64,000 nucleotides of DNA, from contig SFFV01000006.1 of the NCBI GenBank assembly GCA_004557735.1, positions 1 to 64,000 of the forward strand, read 5' to 3'. The notes beneath the pieces are model-generated. The model ran no database searches and was not told the DNA's origin. It worked only from the letters and a program-made list of their open reading frames with translations. Of this stretch, positions 1 to 7,832 are shown one piece after another (the first letter of the stretch is position 1; each line of letters begins with the position of its first letter). Source of the stretch: Clostridiales bacterium. Its GTDB lineage: Bacteria; Bacillota; Clostridia; Oscillospirales; Oscillospiraceae. Both the position numbers and the translations under genes were made by a program.

Positions 1-146
1 TTTCAGAATGGTGTGTCGCGACTTCATTCTACCAGAGATATGCAAACCATGTCTCTTTTTATCCTCTATTCAATTTGCGCAACTTATTGTACCTTATCGA
101 GCCTGTTTTGGGGGTGCTGATTAAATCATTTATAGAATAAACGCAA
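1..146. other. Left window edge, no gene supported
   Basis: A plus-strand frame is open from base 1 to a TGA at 118-120 (39 codons), but it has no start in the window and I recognise nothing in it. The stretch is AT-richer than the genes that follow. It could be the end of a gene outside the window or plain intergenic DNA. Confidence 0.3.
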
Positions 147-181
147 AAAAGGCATTACTGCAAAAGTCAGTAATGCCTTTT
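145..181. terminator. Bidirectional intrinsic terminator
   Basis: A 14-bp stem (147-160 with 168-181) closes a 7-base loop. It is flanked by an A run on the left and T residues on the right, so it can serve the leftward GMP synthase gene as well as anything entering from the left. Bases 182-322 hold no gene that I can see. Confidence 0.75.
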
Positions 182-322
182 ATAGTTATTAAGATAATTG
201 TACCCATAAACCGCAGAGAGCACACAATAAATGCGCGTTGCAGTCTGCTATTATTTTGCTGTCAAATCCGGATTTTTTAAGCCAAAAATCCTTTATTTGC
301 GCGGTTTTTCAGCCTTTACGAT

Positions 323-1303
323 TTATTCCCACTCGATGGTCGCGGGGGGCTTGGGGCTGAGGTCGTAGAGGACGCGGCTGACGCCGGGGACCTCGGCCTG
401 CACGCGGCGCGTGACGGTTTCAAGCAGCTCCCAGTCGAGACGGGGGACGCTTGCGGTCATGGCGTCGGTGGTGTTCACCGCGCGGATGATGACCGGCCAG
501 AGCTCGGTGCGCTTGCCGTCCACGACGCCGGTGGTGCGGATGTCGGGGACGATCGTGAAGTACTGCCAGACCTTCGCGTCCATGCCGGACTTTGCAAACT
601 CCTCGCGGAGGATGGCGTCGGACTCCCGCACGGCGGCGAGACGGTCGCGGGTGATCGCGCCGATGCAGCGCACGCCGAGACCGGGGCCGGGGAACGGCTG
701 ACGCCACACCATGCTGTGCGGCAGACCGAGCGCCTCGCCGACGGCGCGAACCTCGTCCTTGAAGAGGTATTTCACCGGCTCGACCAGCTCAAAACCGAGC
801 TTCTCCGGCAGACCGCCGACGTTGTGGTGCGCCTTGACGCCCTTGTCGCTCTCAACGATGTCGGGGTAGATCGTGCCCTGACCGAGGAAATGGATGCCCT
901 GAAGCTTCGCGGCCTCTTCTTCAAAGACGTGGATAAACTCCTCGCCGATGATCTTGCGCTTGCGCTCCGGCTCAGCCACACCGGCAAGCTTGTCCAGAAA
1001 GCGGTCCGTCGCGTCCACATAGGTGAGATTCGCGCCCAGCTCCTCGCGGAATACCTTGATGACCTGTTCGCTCTCGCCCTTGCGCATGAGGCCGTGGTTC
1101 ACATGCACACAGCAGAGCTGATCGCCGATGGCGCGGAGCAGCAGCGCCGCCACAACGGAGCTGTCCACACCGCCGGACAGAGCCAGAAGTACCTTGCCGC
1201 CGCCGACCTGCTCACGGATGAGCGCGACCTGCTCTTCGATGAATTTTTTGGCGTTCAGCGTCTCTCCGAAGGCGCGCCCGCCGATCTTTTTTTCTTCGCT
1301 CAT
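323..1303 (-). CDS. guaA: GMP synthase, ATP-pyrophosphatase subunit (no amidotransferase domain)
   Basis: Catalyses ATP-dependent amination of XMP to GMP in purine synthesis. The N-type PP-loop SGGVDSS is at residues 43-49, and the PFPGPGLGVRC segment and the C-terminal dimerization end (SPKPPATIEWE) are present. At 326 residues it covers only the synthetase half. Ordinary bacterial GuaA is about 510 residues with an N-terminal glutamine amidotransferase, which is absent here and is not encoded next door. It either uses ammonia or pairs with an amidotransferase made elsewhere, as in archaeal split enzymes. AAGGAG lies 9 bases before the ATG. It is divergent from the DUF421 gene with only 30 bases between the starts. 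Confidence 0.93.
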   Translation of the reverse strand: MSEEKKIGGRAFGETLNAKKFIEEQVALIREQVGGGKVLLALSGGVDSSVVAALLLRAIGDQLCCVHVNHGLMRKGESEQVIKVFREELGANLTYVDATDRFLDKLAGVAEPERKRKIIGEEFIHVFEEEAAKLQGIHFLGQGTIYPDIVESDKGVKAHHNVGGLPEKLGFELVEPVKYLFKDEVRAVGEALGLPHSMVWRQPFPGPGLGVRCIGAITRDRLAAVRESDAILREEFAKSGMDAKVWQYFTIVPDIRTTGVVDGKRTELWPVIIRAVNTTDAMTASVPRLDWELLETVTRRVQAEVPGVSRVLYDLSPKPPATIEWE

Positions 1304-1333
1304 AATTTACTCTCCTTGGGTCAAAATATTTCT

Positions 1334-2014
1334 ATGGCTATTGTATTGTTTCGCACTATCATTATTTTTTCATTGCTGCTTCTGTGCATGCGCATTCTGG
1401 GAAAGCGGCAGCTCGGCGAGCTGGAGCTATCGGAGCTGGTCGTTTCCGTGCTGGTGGCGGATCTGGCGTCGCTCCCATTGCAGGATATCGGCATTCCGCT
1501 GATGAACGGCCTTGTTTCCATTTTGACGCTCTTCTGTCTTGAACTCATTCTCTCCGGCGTCACGCTCCGCAGCCAGAAGCTGCGCACGGTACTCTTCGGG
1601 AAACCGTGCTTTCTCATTGAGAAAGGCACGATCAACCAGAAGGAGATGCACCGCTGCCGGTTTTCCGTGGATGAGCTGACCGAGGAGTTGCGCCGCCAGA
1701 GCGTTACCGATCTCTCAACGGTCGAATACGCCATTCTGGAGACGGACGGTACGCTCAACGTTATCCTCACCGCCGCAGAGCGCCCCGTCACCGCCGGACA
1801 GCTCCAATGCGCAACGCCGGAGACGGGCTACCCCTACATCCTCATCAGCGACGGGACCGTGCTGCACGAAAATCTGCGCAAATGTGGCAGAACGGAGGAA
1901 TGGCTGCGCGCGGAGTGCCGCCGGCGGGGCGCGAAAAGCCCCGAACACGTGTTCCTGCTCACCTGTGACAAGGCCGGAAACATTTACTTTGCGAAGCGGG
2001 AGGATCACCCGTGA
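1334..2014 (+). CDS. DUF421 membrane protein
   Basis: A 226-residue protein of the DUF421 (YetF/YdfR-like) family. Hydrophobic segments fill the first 80 residues, including the conserved early stretch RILGKRQLGEL, followed by a soluble domain from about residue 85. The family is found in spore formers, but its molecular function is not established. I chose the ATG at 1334 because the same frame continues upstream only through the antisense of guaA. No good ribosome site precedes it, and an in-frame TTG at 1316 is an alternative. Its stop overlaps the GTG of the next gene by 3 bases, so the two are translationally coupled. Confidence 0.85.
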   Translation: MAIVLFRTIIIFSLLLLCMRILGKRQLGELELSELVVSVLVADLASLPLQDIGIPLMNGLVSILTLFCLELILSGVTLRSQKLRTVLFGKPCFLIEKGTINQKEMHRCRFSVDELTEELRRQSVTDLSTVEYAILETDGTLNVILTAAERPVTAGQLQCATPETGYPYILISDGTVLHENLRKCGRTEEWLRAECRRRGAKSPEHVFLLTCDKAGNIYFAKREDHP

Positions 2015-2391
2015 AAAAAACCATCGCAGCCGCCATACTGCTCGCGCTGCTCTCCGGCGCGGCGGCATGGAACATTGCGCACATCGATGCGCTCACCGGC
2101 TCTCTCACGGCACTCGCGGAGGATGCGCTCGAATCCTGCCGCGCAGGGGACTACGACACCGCCGAGGAATCGCTCCGCCAAGCCATCGATCTGTGGTACG
2201 GCGCGGAGAGCTACACGCACATCATGATCCGCCACTCGGAGGTGGATTCAGCGACCGACGCCTTTTACGCCGCGCTCGAAACGATCCTCACGCGCGACGC
2301 CGACGCCGCCGAAAGCGCCATCGAATGTCTCAAAGCGCATCTGCGCAGCATCGCCTCCATGGAGCATGTGAGCATTAAGAGCGTATTATAA
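2011..2391 (+). CDS. DUF4363-like small exported/membrane protein
   Basis: 126 residues, GTG start overlapping the stop of the DUF421 gene. A signal anchor occupies residues 1-20 and the rest is an Ala/Glu-rich helical domain. Small proteins of this type (DUF4363) commonly follow DUF421 genes in Clostridia, and the coupling here suggests that they act together at the membrane. Function unknown. The family call rests on length, N-terminal anchor, helical repeats and gene context rather than on a catalytic motif. Confidence 0.75.
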   Translation: MKKTIAAAILLALLSGAAAWNIAHIDALTGSLTALAEDALESCRAGDYDTAEESLRQAIDLWYGAESYTHIMIRHSEVDSATDAFYAALETILTRDADAAESAIECLKAHLRSIASMEHVSIKSVL

Positions 2392-2432
2392 GGCAGCGCC
2401 GCACACCGATGACGGTATCGTGCGGGGACGCC

Positions 2433-2891
2433 TCAGGATTTTTCCTCCAGAAGATGCGTCAGCTCCTCCATAAAGGTATTGATATCCTTGAACTGGCGGT
2501 AGACCGAGGCGAAGCGGACATAGGCGACCTCGTCGAGCGATTTGAGCCGCTTCATGACCATTTCGCCGATCTCGCTCGTCGGGCATTCGCGCTCGAGCCG
2601 GTTTTGCAGCTCCTGCTCGATCTCGTTGGCAATGCGCTCGAGATCGCCGAGAGCGACGGAGCGCTTTTCGCACGCCTTGAGCATGCTGTTGATGAGCTTA
2701 TTCTTGTCGAACGTCTGGCGGCTGCCGTCACGCTTGACAACGACGAGCGGCAGGCTCTCCATGACCTCATACGTTGTGAACCGGCGCTGGCAGGCAAGGC
2801 ATTCCCTTCTCCGCCGGATGGACGCGCCTTCGTCCGCCGGACGGGAGTCGATGACCTTGCTTTCCGCATAGCCGCAAAACGGGCATCTCAT
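2433..2891 (-). CDS. nrdR: Transcriptional repressor NrdR
   Basis: Zinc-ribbon/ATP-cone repressor of ribonucleotide reductase genes, 152 residues, the usual length. The zinc ribbon has C3, C6, C31 and C34, followed by the conserved RRFTTYE. The ATP-cone spans about residues 47-137 and senses dATP/ATP. No ribonucleotide reductase gene lies in the window, so it acts in trans. It is transcribed from its own promoter (TTGTGA-17-TATAAT) with a G-rich ribosome site (AGGGGGG) 8 bases from the ATG. It faces the DUF4363 gene, from which it is separated by 41 bases. Confidence 0.97.
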   Translation of the reverse strand: MRCPFCGYAESKVIDSRPADEGASIRRRRECLACQRRFTTYEVMESLPLVVVKRDGSRQTFDKNKLINSMLKACEKRSVALGDLERIANEIEQELQNRLERECPTSEIGEMVMKRLKSLDEVAYVRFASVYRQFKDINTFMEELTHLLEEKS

Positions 2892-2926
2892 ACGGTATCC
2901 CCCCTGAAAGATACAAAAATCAACAT

Positions 2927-2955
2927 ATTATACCATATGTCCCGCGCCGTCACAA
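2927..2955 (-). promoter_or_regulatory. nrdR promoter
   Basis: On the minus strand TTGTGA (2950-2955), a 17-base spacer and TATAAT (2927-2932) lie 36 bases before the nrdR start. This is a near-consensus sigma-A promoter. Confidence 0.8.
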
Positions 2956-3054
2956 GATATGTCAAAAAAAATTCCACCGCTTCCATATATTGTCCGTTGC
3001 GGCATGCCATGCCGGGCGGGTACAATGGAAGCGGTGATTTTTATGAAATATCTT
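2954..3054. repeat. Imperfect inverted repeat, about 30-bp arms
   Basis: Left arm 2954-2986 and right arm 3025-3054 are inverted copies with a few mismatches and a 2-base gap; the longest exact block is CACCGCTTCCAT. A 38-base centre contains TTGCGG (2997-3002) and TACAAT (3021-3026) with an 18-base spacer, a possible rightward promoter. The left arm begins inside the nrdR -35 element and the right arm covers the start codon of the small ORF at 3043. It could be a regulatory hairpin or a degenerate miniature element. Confidence 0.6.
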
Positions 3055-3279
3055 TTCTCCCGGCTCAGCGAGGAGGCCTTCGGCATGGTGCGCGGGACGC
3101 TCTGCGTGAGCTGCGTGATGCTTTTTTGTTCGGTGATGCTGCTTTTACATATCGGCGCGCTCACGCCGCGCACCTACGCTCTCTACCGGCTCGCCGCCGA
3201 GCTCGAGACCGCCTCCGGCGGCTTTCTCCTTCTCGGCAACACCGGAGCCTTCGTGCTCGAATGCCTGCGCCGCCGATAG
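3043..3279 (+). CDS. Possible small membrane protein
   Basis: 78 codons starting at ATG 3043. Residues 12-35 form one strong membrane segment (CVSCVMLFCSVMLLLHIG), followed by a short mostly polar part with a second hydrophobic patch near the end. The last 135 bases overlap the 3-prime end of the convergent toprim gene, which is unusual. The ribosome site is weak (GGTGA). The membrane segment and the candidate promoter upstream argue for it; the overlap argues against it. Function unknown. Confidence 0.4.
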   Translation: MKYLFSRLSEEAFGMVRGTLCVSCVMLFCSVMLLLHIGALTPRTYALYRLAAELETASGGFLLLGNTGAFVLECLRRR

Positions 3280-3831
3280 GAACTCCTCTCTCGTATAGAG
3301 CGAGTTGACCGCATCGAGCAGAGCGTTGGCCGAGAGGTTTTCCGGCAGCGCAAGTTTTTTCTGGAGCGTTTTGCGCCGCGCGGCGCTGTCCGTCCCGCCG
3401 GAGAGACCGAGAGAGGCGAGATCCGCCTTCGTGACGCGCTCACGCGTCTCCGTATCGTACACCGCCCCCGCGCGGCGCAGCGCTTCCTCCAGGATCTCCG
3501 GCTTCATGCCCTCCACGCCGAGCGTACCGGCGCGCGAGGGCGCTTTTTTGCGCCGCTCCTTTCCCCCCACATCCGGGATGTAGGCGTGCTTGAGGTACTG
3601 CGCGCTTATCGCGCCGCGCAGCCGGTTTCGGATGACGAGTCCCGCGCCGTCCGCGTCCGTGAGGACGATGAGCCCGCGCTGCTCGGCCACGCGCCGGAGC
3701 AGGGCGAGCTTTTCCTTATTTTTGAATATGCCGAACCCGTCGGTCGTGAAGATCGCGGTATCGACGAGCGGCTCGAGGGCGATCTTGTCGTACCGCCCCT
3801 CAACGACAACGGCCTCTTTGATCTTAAGCAT
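3145..3831 (-). CDS. rnmV: RNase M5-like toprim protein
   Basis: 228 residues. The toprim core has VVVEGRYDKIAL (catalytic Glu11) and LTDADGAGLVIRNRL (Asp59/Asp61), with a C-terminal half typical of RnmV, the endonuclease that trims the ends of 5S rRNA precursor. RnmV proteins are usually about 180-190 residues. The last 40 residues here (Gly/Glu-rich) look like an extension, and this is the stretch that overlaps the small ORF on the other strand. Its start overlaps the end of holA by 8 bases, so it is translated in the comEC-holA unit. Confidence 0.85.
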   Translation of the reverse strand: MLKIKEAVVVEGRYDKIALEPLVDTAIFTTDGFGIFKNKEKLALLRRVAEQRGLIVLTDADGAGLVIRNRLRGAISAQYLKHAYIPDVGGKERRKKAPSRAGTLGVEGMKPEILEEALRRAGAVYDTETRERVTKADLASLGLSGGTDSAARRKTLQKKLALPENLSANALLDAVNSLYTREEFLSAAQAFEHEGSGVAEKEKAAGGGLELGGEPVESVGARRERADM

Positions 3832-4873
3832 GGCGGGTCTCCATCGCGAAGCGGATCAGAAATTCCTTGACCGCCTCGGCGTCCGTGATCGCGCCGCTCT
3901 CGCGCGGCTTCATGGCGTATTCGGCGCACAGCCGCACGCCGTTCGTAAGTGCGCCAAGAGAGAATCTCGCCGCCGTTTCGGCGAGCTTTCGCGCGCGGTA
4001 TTCGCTCGATGTGCCGAGTATTTCCATGAGAAACGGCGCGCCGCGCCCGCTCTTTTCGGCGATCTTCGCCGCATAGAGCTGCCGCACCTGCCAGCCGATC
4101 ACGCCCATGATCTCCACGGGCTCGGCGTCGCCCGCCAGAAGCTCGGAGAGCTTGGCCGCCGCGCCGTCGTAGTTCCGGCGGGCAAGCTCCTCCGTCATTT
4201 GGAAAGCGTCCGCCTCCGGGATATGATGCGCGAGCTTTTCCACGTCCTGCGCCGTGACTCTATCTCCGGAGACATAGCCGCAGATCTTTGCGATCTCCGG
4301 GATGAGCCGGTTCATAAGATCGCCGGAGAGAAACACGAGCCGGTCCACGGCGTCGCGGTCGATGCGCTTGCCGCCGGCTTCAAAGCGGCGGACGATCCAG
4401 TTGTTGAGCGGCGCGCCGGTCTGCGCCGTGAAGTTTACGGCCTTCCCTGCGGCTTTGAGCTGCTTTATAAACGACAGCCGCCCGTCCGGCTCCGCGCCCG
4501 TCGGGAGCGTGATGACAACGGTGCACCAGTCCGGAATGTCCGTGAAGAGCGCCGCCGTGCGCTCGTCGCGGCACTTGTTCACATCAAATCCGCGCAGCTC
4601 CACAAACGTCCGGTCTCCGAAGAACGGCATGGCGTTGAGCGCTTCGGCGATATCGTTCGCCGTGGGCGCGGGACAATCCATGCGCTTTACGTTGAACTCG
4701 TCCTCCGCCGTGCCGACGCACGCAGCGCGCAGGCGCGAAACAAAGTCCGTGAGAAGATAGTCCTCCTCGCCCCAGAGAAGGTAGAGCTTTTCCGGGCCTC
4801 TGTCGCCGAGATTCTTTACAAGCGCGCCGTAGTCGAGCGGCGCTTCCCTTTTGCCGAAGGACGGCTTTGCCAT
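3824..4873 (-). CDS. holA: DNA polymerase III delta subunit (clamp loader)
   Basis: 349 residues, the usual length for HolA. The Firmicutes-type N-terminus has KLYLLWGEEDYL (residues 29-40), and helical domains II and III follow. As part of the clamp loader it opens the beta sliding clamp. It follows comEC by 5 bases, the common arrangement in Gram-positive bacteria (comEC-holA), and overlaps the downstream toprim gene, so the three share one transcript. Confidence 0.93.
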   Translation of the reverse strand: MAKPSFGKREAPLDYGALVKNLGDRGPEKLYLLWGEEDYLLTDFVSRLRAACVGTAEDEFNVKRMDCPAPTANDIAEALNAMPFFGDRTFVELRGFDVNKCRDERTAALFTDIPDWCTVVITLPTGAEPDGRLSFIKQLKAAGKAVNFTAQTGAPLNNWIVRRFEAGGKRIDRDAVDRLVFLSGDLMNRLIPEIAKICGYVSGDRVTAQDVEKLAHHIPEADAFQMTEELARRNYDGAAAKLSELLAGDAEPVEIMGVIGWQVRQLYAAKIAEKSGRGAPFLMEILGTSSEYRARKLAETAARFSLGALTNGVRLCAEYAMKPRESGAITDAEAVKEFLIRFAMETRHA

Positions 4874-4878
4874 AGCGT

Positions 4879-7179
4879 TTACCCTTCTCCGGCGGCGATG
4901 GTGATCTCGCCGTCGGTATCCGTGCGCAGCACGGTGATGTTGTATTTTGCCAACCGGTCGAGGACCTTCTGTGTCGGATGGCCGTATGTATTATACCCAA
5001 CGGAAATGATCGCCGTTTCCGGCGTGATCGCTTCCAGAAGCTCCCTGCAGGTTGAAGTGTTCGAGCCGTGGTGCGCAACGAACAGCACCTCGGCGTCCGG
5101 CATCGGCGCGCTTGCTGCGAGCGCCTTTTCCGCCTTGGAGGGCGCGTCGCCGAGAATGAACGCTTCAAAATCACTCTGCGCCGCCTCGATGATGAGGCCG
5201 TTTTCGTTTGCGCCGTCCGATTCCGGCAGCAGCGGCGGCCATACGCAGATCTCCGCCGTCCCGAGCGGGAGCGTCAGCTCTTCGGTCACATATTCCACCC
5301 GCGTCCCCTGCCGCTCCGCCGCGGTCAGGATCTCCGCGAGCAGGGACGAGCCCTCCGTTTCGCGCGGCAGATAGAGCGTACCGACGCGCACGCGCTGCAA
5401 TAGCTGCGCCGCGCCGTTGGCGTGGTCGGCGTGGAGGTGCGTGAGAATGAGCGCATCGACGCTCTTCCGGCATTCTCCCCCGAGAAACTGCACGGCGCTT
5501 TTCCCGGCGTCGTGCGTGACCCAGCTTCCGCCGCAATCGACCACCGCGGCGTGTCCGCCGCTCGTGAGGACGATGCATTCGCCCTGCCCGACGTCGAGCG
5601 CCGTAAGGCGAAGCGAATCGCTCCAGCCAAGGCGCGTAATGCCGGCGGCGGCAAAGAGCAGCGCAAGCGAAAGCCCCACCGGCGCAAGCGCACGGAAGCG
5701 CCCGGTTTTCCGGGAGCGCAGCCACACGGCGAAGAAGATCGCATATACGAGCACGAGCCAGCCGAAGAAGAGCGGATTTCGCACATATACATTCGCGCAC
5801 GGCAGCCGCGAGAGGAAACCGGACACCGCATAAATGTACCGCACGCTCCACGCAAGAACGCCGGCGGCGGGCACCGCGGCGCCGGGGAGAAGCGCGCCGA
5901 GCGCCACAAGGATGTACCCGCCGATGTAGACCGCCGAAACGATCCACAGGCAGAGGATGTTCGATACCGGCGACACGACCGACACCGAGCCGAAATGCAC
6001 CGCCGTGAGCGGCGCGGAGAGCGCCATAGCGCCGACGCTGCTCGAAACCGAGCCCGCGGCGAAAAGGAGGAGACGCCGGACGTGCCGGTTTTGGGCCATG
6101 CGCGTCCCGTCGATCTTCCGGCAGAGCGCGCGGTACATCCGCCCGGAAAGGAGCCAGATGCCCGCCGCGGAGGAAAAGCTCAATTGCAGGCTGACGCTCG
6201 CGCAGGCGGATGGATTGAGAAGCAGCAGGAGCGAAAGCGCCGTCAAAAGCGACGTTGCGCCGTCGCTCTCCCGCCCGAAGAGCGGCGCAGACAGGAGAAA
6301 AAGCTGCATGACCGCCGCGCGCGTCACCGAGGGAGTAAAGCCGGTCATCGCCGCAAAGAGCATCAGCACCGGCAGACTCACCGCGACCGCCCACGGCCGC
6401 CGCCCGGTCAGCAGGAAAAGAAAGCCCATGAGGAAGGCGATGTGCATGCCGGACACCGCCACGACATGCGCAAGCCCCGCGTCGGCGAGAGCGTAGTAAT
6501 GCGCGCCGTCATCGTAAAGGTCGGTCTTGTCGCCGGTGAGGAGCGCCGTGAGAAACGGCTGTACATCCGGCGGAAATACGCTTTTGCAGATCCCGCCGAC
6601 GGCGCGGCAGAGCGCCTTCGGCGCATAGAGAAACGAAAAGCGCCAGCGCCCGGTGACCTCCGGTGCGCCGGTCGCCGTGGCGCGCAGGAATATCCCCTGC
6701 GCGGCATAAGTGTCCACGCTCTGTCCGTTGCGCTCCCGCGCCGGGAGCAGCTTTACCGGGATCGTAAGCTCATCGCCCGGCGTAAGCGCGGAGAAATTGT
6801 CCGTATCGTAGGATGCGATGCGGCACTTCACGTCCGGAAGCTCCGGGTCGGTAACGCGCACCGTCAAATACTCGCCCGTATCGTAAATATCCGGGAAATC
6901 CGCCACGCGCGCAGAGATCACCCGCTTTTCCCCGGCGAGCGCGTCCGAGGGTGCGGCGAAAAAATGCTCCTGCACGAAAAAAGCAAAAAGCCCGATGGCC
7001 GCGCCGAGAAGCGCGAGATGCGCGCGGGTACGGCCCCTTCCGCGCGGGAGACACAGCGCGAGCACGGCAAGAAGCGCGCACGCTGCCGCCGCTGGGAGCA
7101 GGACGCTCTCCGGCAGAAGATAAAAGGATACAAAAACGGCAAGGGAGAGCGCTCCGCAGAGCATCGCCGCCTTACGCAT
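4879..7179 (-). CDS. comEC: DNA internalization competence protein ComEC/Rec2
   Basis: 766 residues. An N-terminal soluble DUF4131-type domain lies between membrane segments, the multi-span Competence domain is central (about residues 210-480, with GMHIAFLMGFL and FTPSVTRAAVMQ), and a metallo-beta-lactamase-like domain is C-terminal with THLHADHANG near residue 580. ComEC forms the inner-membrane channel that takes up single-stranded DNA. All three parts look intact. Its start overlaps the stop of a small XRE gene by 8 bases. No comEA lies upstream. Intactness suggests that the cell is, or recently was, able to take up DNA. Confidence 0.95.
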   Translation of the reverse strand: MRKAAMLCGALSLAVFVSFYLLPESVLLPAAAACALLAVLALCLPRGRGRTRAHLALLGAAIGLFAFFVQEHFFAAPSDALAGEKRVISARVADFPDIYDTGEYLTVRVTDPELPDVKCRIASYDTDNFSALTPGDELTIPVKLLPARERNGQSVDTYAAQGIFLRATATGAPEVTGRWRFSFLYAPKALCRAVGGICKSVFPPDVQPFLTALLTGDKTDLYDDGAHYYALADAGLAHVVAVSGMHIAFLMGFLFLLTGRRPWAVAVSLPVLMLFAAMTGFTPSVTRAAVMQLFLLSAPLFGRESDGATSLLTALSLLLLLNPSACASVSLQLSFSSAAGIWLLSGRMYRALCRKIDGTRMAQNRHVRRLLLFAAGSVSSSVGAMALSAPLTAVHFGSVSVVSPVSNILCLWIVSAVYIGGYILVALGALLPGAAVPAAGVLAWSVRYIYAVSGFLSRLPCANVYVRNPLFFGWLVLVYAIFFAVWLRSRKTGRFRALAPVGLSLALLFAAAGITRLGWSDSLRLTALDVGQGECIVLTSGGHAAVVDCGGSWVTHDAGKSAVQFLGGECRKSVDALILTHLHADHANGAAQLLQRVRVGTLYLPRETEGSSLLAEILTAAERQGTRVEYVTEELTLPLGTAEICVWPPLLPESDGANENGLIIEAAQSDFEAFILGDAPSKAEKALAASAPMPDAEVLFVAHHGSNTSTCRELLEAITPETAIISVGYNTYGHPTQKVLDRLAKYNITVLRTDTDGEITIAAGEG

Positions 7180-7387
7180 GGCCGTTCTTTTCGTCCGTCA
7201 GCCCGAGCAGATAGTCCGTGGAAACGTGATAAAGCTCCGCGAGCCGGATCACCGCCCACACCGGGATCTCCCGGATACCGGCTTCGTACCGGCGGTAGAC
7301 CTCGCGGTTCATGTGAAGATACTCCGCAATGGTCTTTTTTGTGTAGTCATTGTCCTCGCGCAGTTCGTAAAGGCGCTTGAAATACAT
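7172..7387 (-). CDS. Small XRE-family helix-turn-helix protein
   Basis: 71 residues, almost entirely one XRE/Cro helix-turn-helix (residues 5-65, with KKTIAEYLHMNREVYRRYE and HVSTDYLLGLT). Ribosome site AAGGTGAT lies 6-7 bases before the ATG. It overlaps comEC by 8 bases, so regulator and DNA-uptake channel are made together. A CTACC-N4-GGTAG dyad 21 bases upstream is a candidate autoregulatory operator. The target set is unknown. Confidence 0.85.
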   Translation of the reverse strand: MYFKRLYELREDNDYTKKTIAEYLHMNREVYRRYEAGIREIPVWAVIRLAELYHVSTDYLLGLTDEKNGHA

Positions 7388-7407
7388 ACGGCATCACCTT
7401 TTTTATG

Positions 7408-7421
7408 CTACCAAACGGTAG
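7408..7421. promoter_or_regulatory. Candidate operator of the XRE/comEC unit
   Basis: CTACC-AAAC-GGTAG is a perfect 5-bp dyad just upstream of the XRE start. A second dyad (TGCACCC-GTAT-GGGTGCA) is at 7438-7455. Either could bind the XRE protein; this is inferred from position only. Confidence 0.4.
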
Positions 7422-7504
7422 TGAAACCGATCCTGTTTGCACCCGTATGGGTGCATACAGCCGTTGAGAACGCTCCCCTTTCCATAGGAGAAGCCGTGAA
7501 ACCG

Positions 7505-7540
7505 ACAAAGCTCCGGAGCGATCACGCTCCGGAGCTTTGT
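7505..7540 (-). terminator. Strong hairpin after the small lipoprotein gene
   Basis: A perfect 16-bp stem (7505-7520 with 7525-7540) has a 4-base loop and lies 12 bases after the leftward lipoprotein stop. It lacks a clear T tail, so it may be a weak terminator or an mRNA-end stabilizer. Confidence 0.6.
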
Positions 7541-7552
7541 CCGTCATGCTGT

Positions 7553-7726
7553 TCAGCCCGCGTTGCCGGAAGAGGCGCTGCCGGAGGAGGCGTAATAGTT
7601 CCCGCCGGAGGCATAGTAGGCGTTGCCGCCGGAAGCGCTGCCCGCCGAGACGGTCTTGGGGCCGCAGCCGGCAAGCGTGAGCAGCAGCGCCGCGGCGCTG
7701 AGAACGATAGCAAGAAATTTTTTCAT
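7553..7726 (-). CDS. Tiny Ser/Gly/Tyr-rich lipoprotein
   Basis: 57 residues starting at ATG 7726 with AAAGGAG 7 bases upstream. The signal peptide ends in a lipobox (LTLAGC, Cys20). The mature part is only about 37 residues, made of Ser, Gly, Ala, Asn and Tyr with a repeated YYASGGN/SASSGNA pattern. It is the last gene of the GntR-ABC operon, 106 bases after the preceding exported protein. No function is recognised. The short low-complexity tail could be a surface anchor or a toxin-like peptide, but nothing shows this. Confidence 0.7.
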   Translation of the reverse strand: MKKFLAIVLSAAALLLTLAGCGPKTVSAGSASGGNAYYASGGNYYASSGSASSGNAG

Positions 7727-7832
7727 GGATAATTCTCCTTTCTGTCTGTCGATGGTTGATTTCCTTCGATGTATCGATGCGTCCGGCGCGAAGCGGGGGA
7801 AGAATACCGCGCCGGGATGCGCAGCAAACGGT

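Noticed and set aside
5422..7380. A 652-codon Arg-rich open frame opposite comEC
   Set aside because: Arg/Glu/His-rich product typical of the antisense of GC-rich genes; no start signal.
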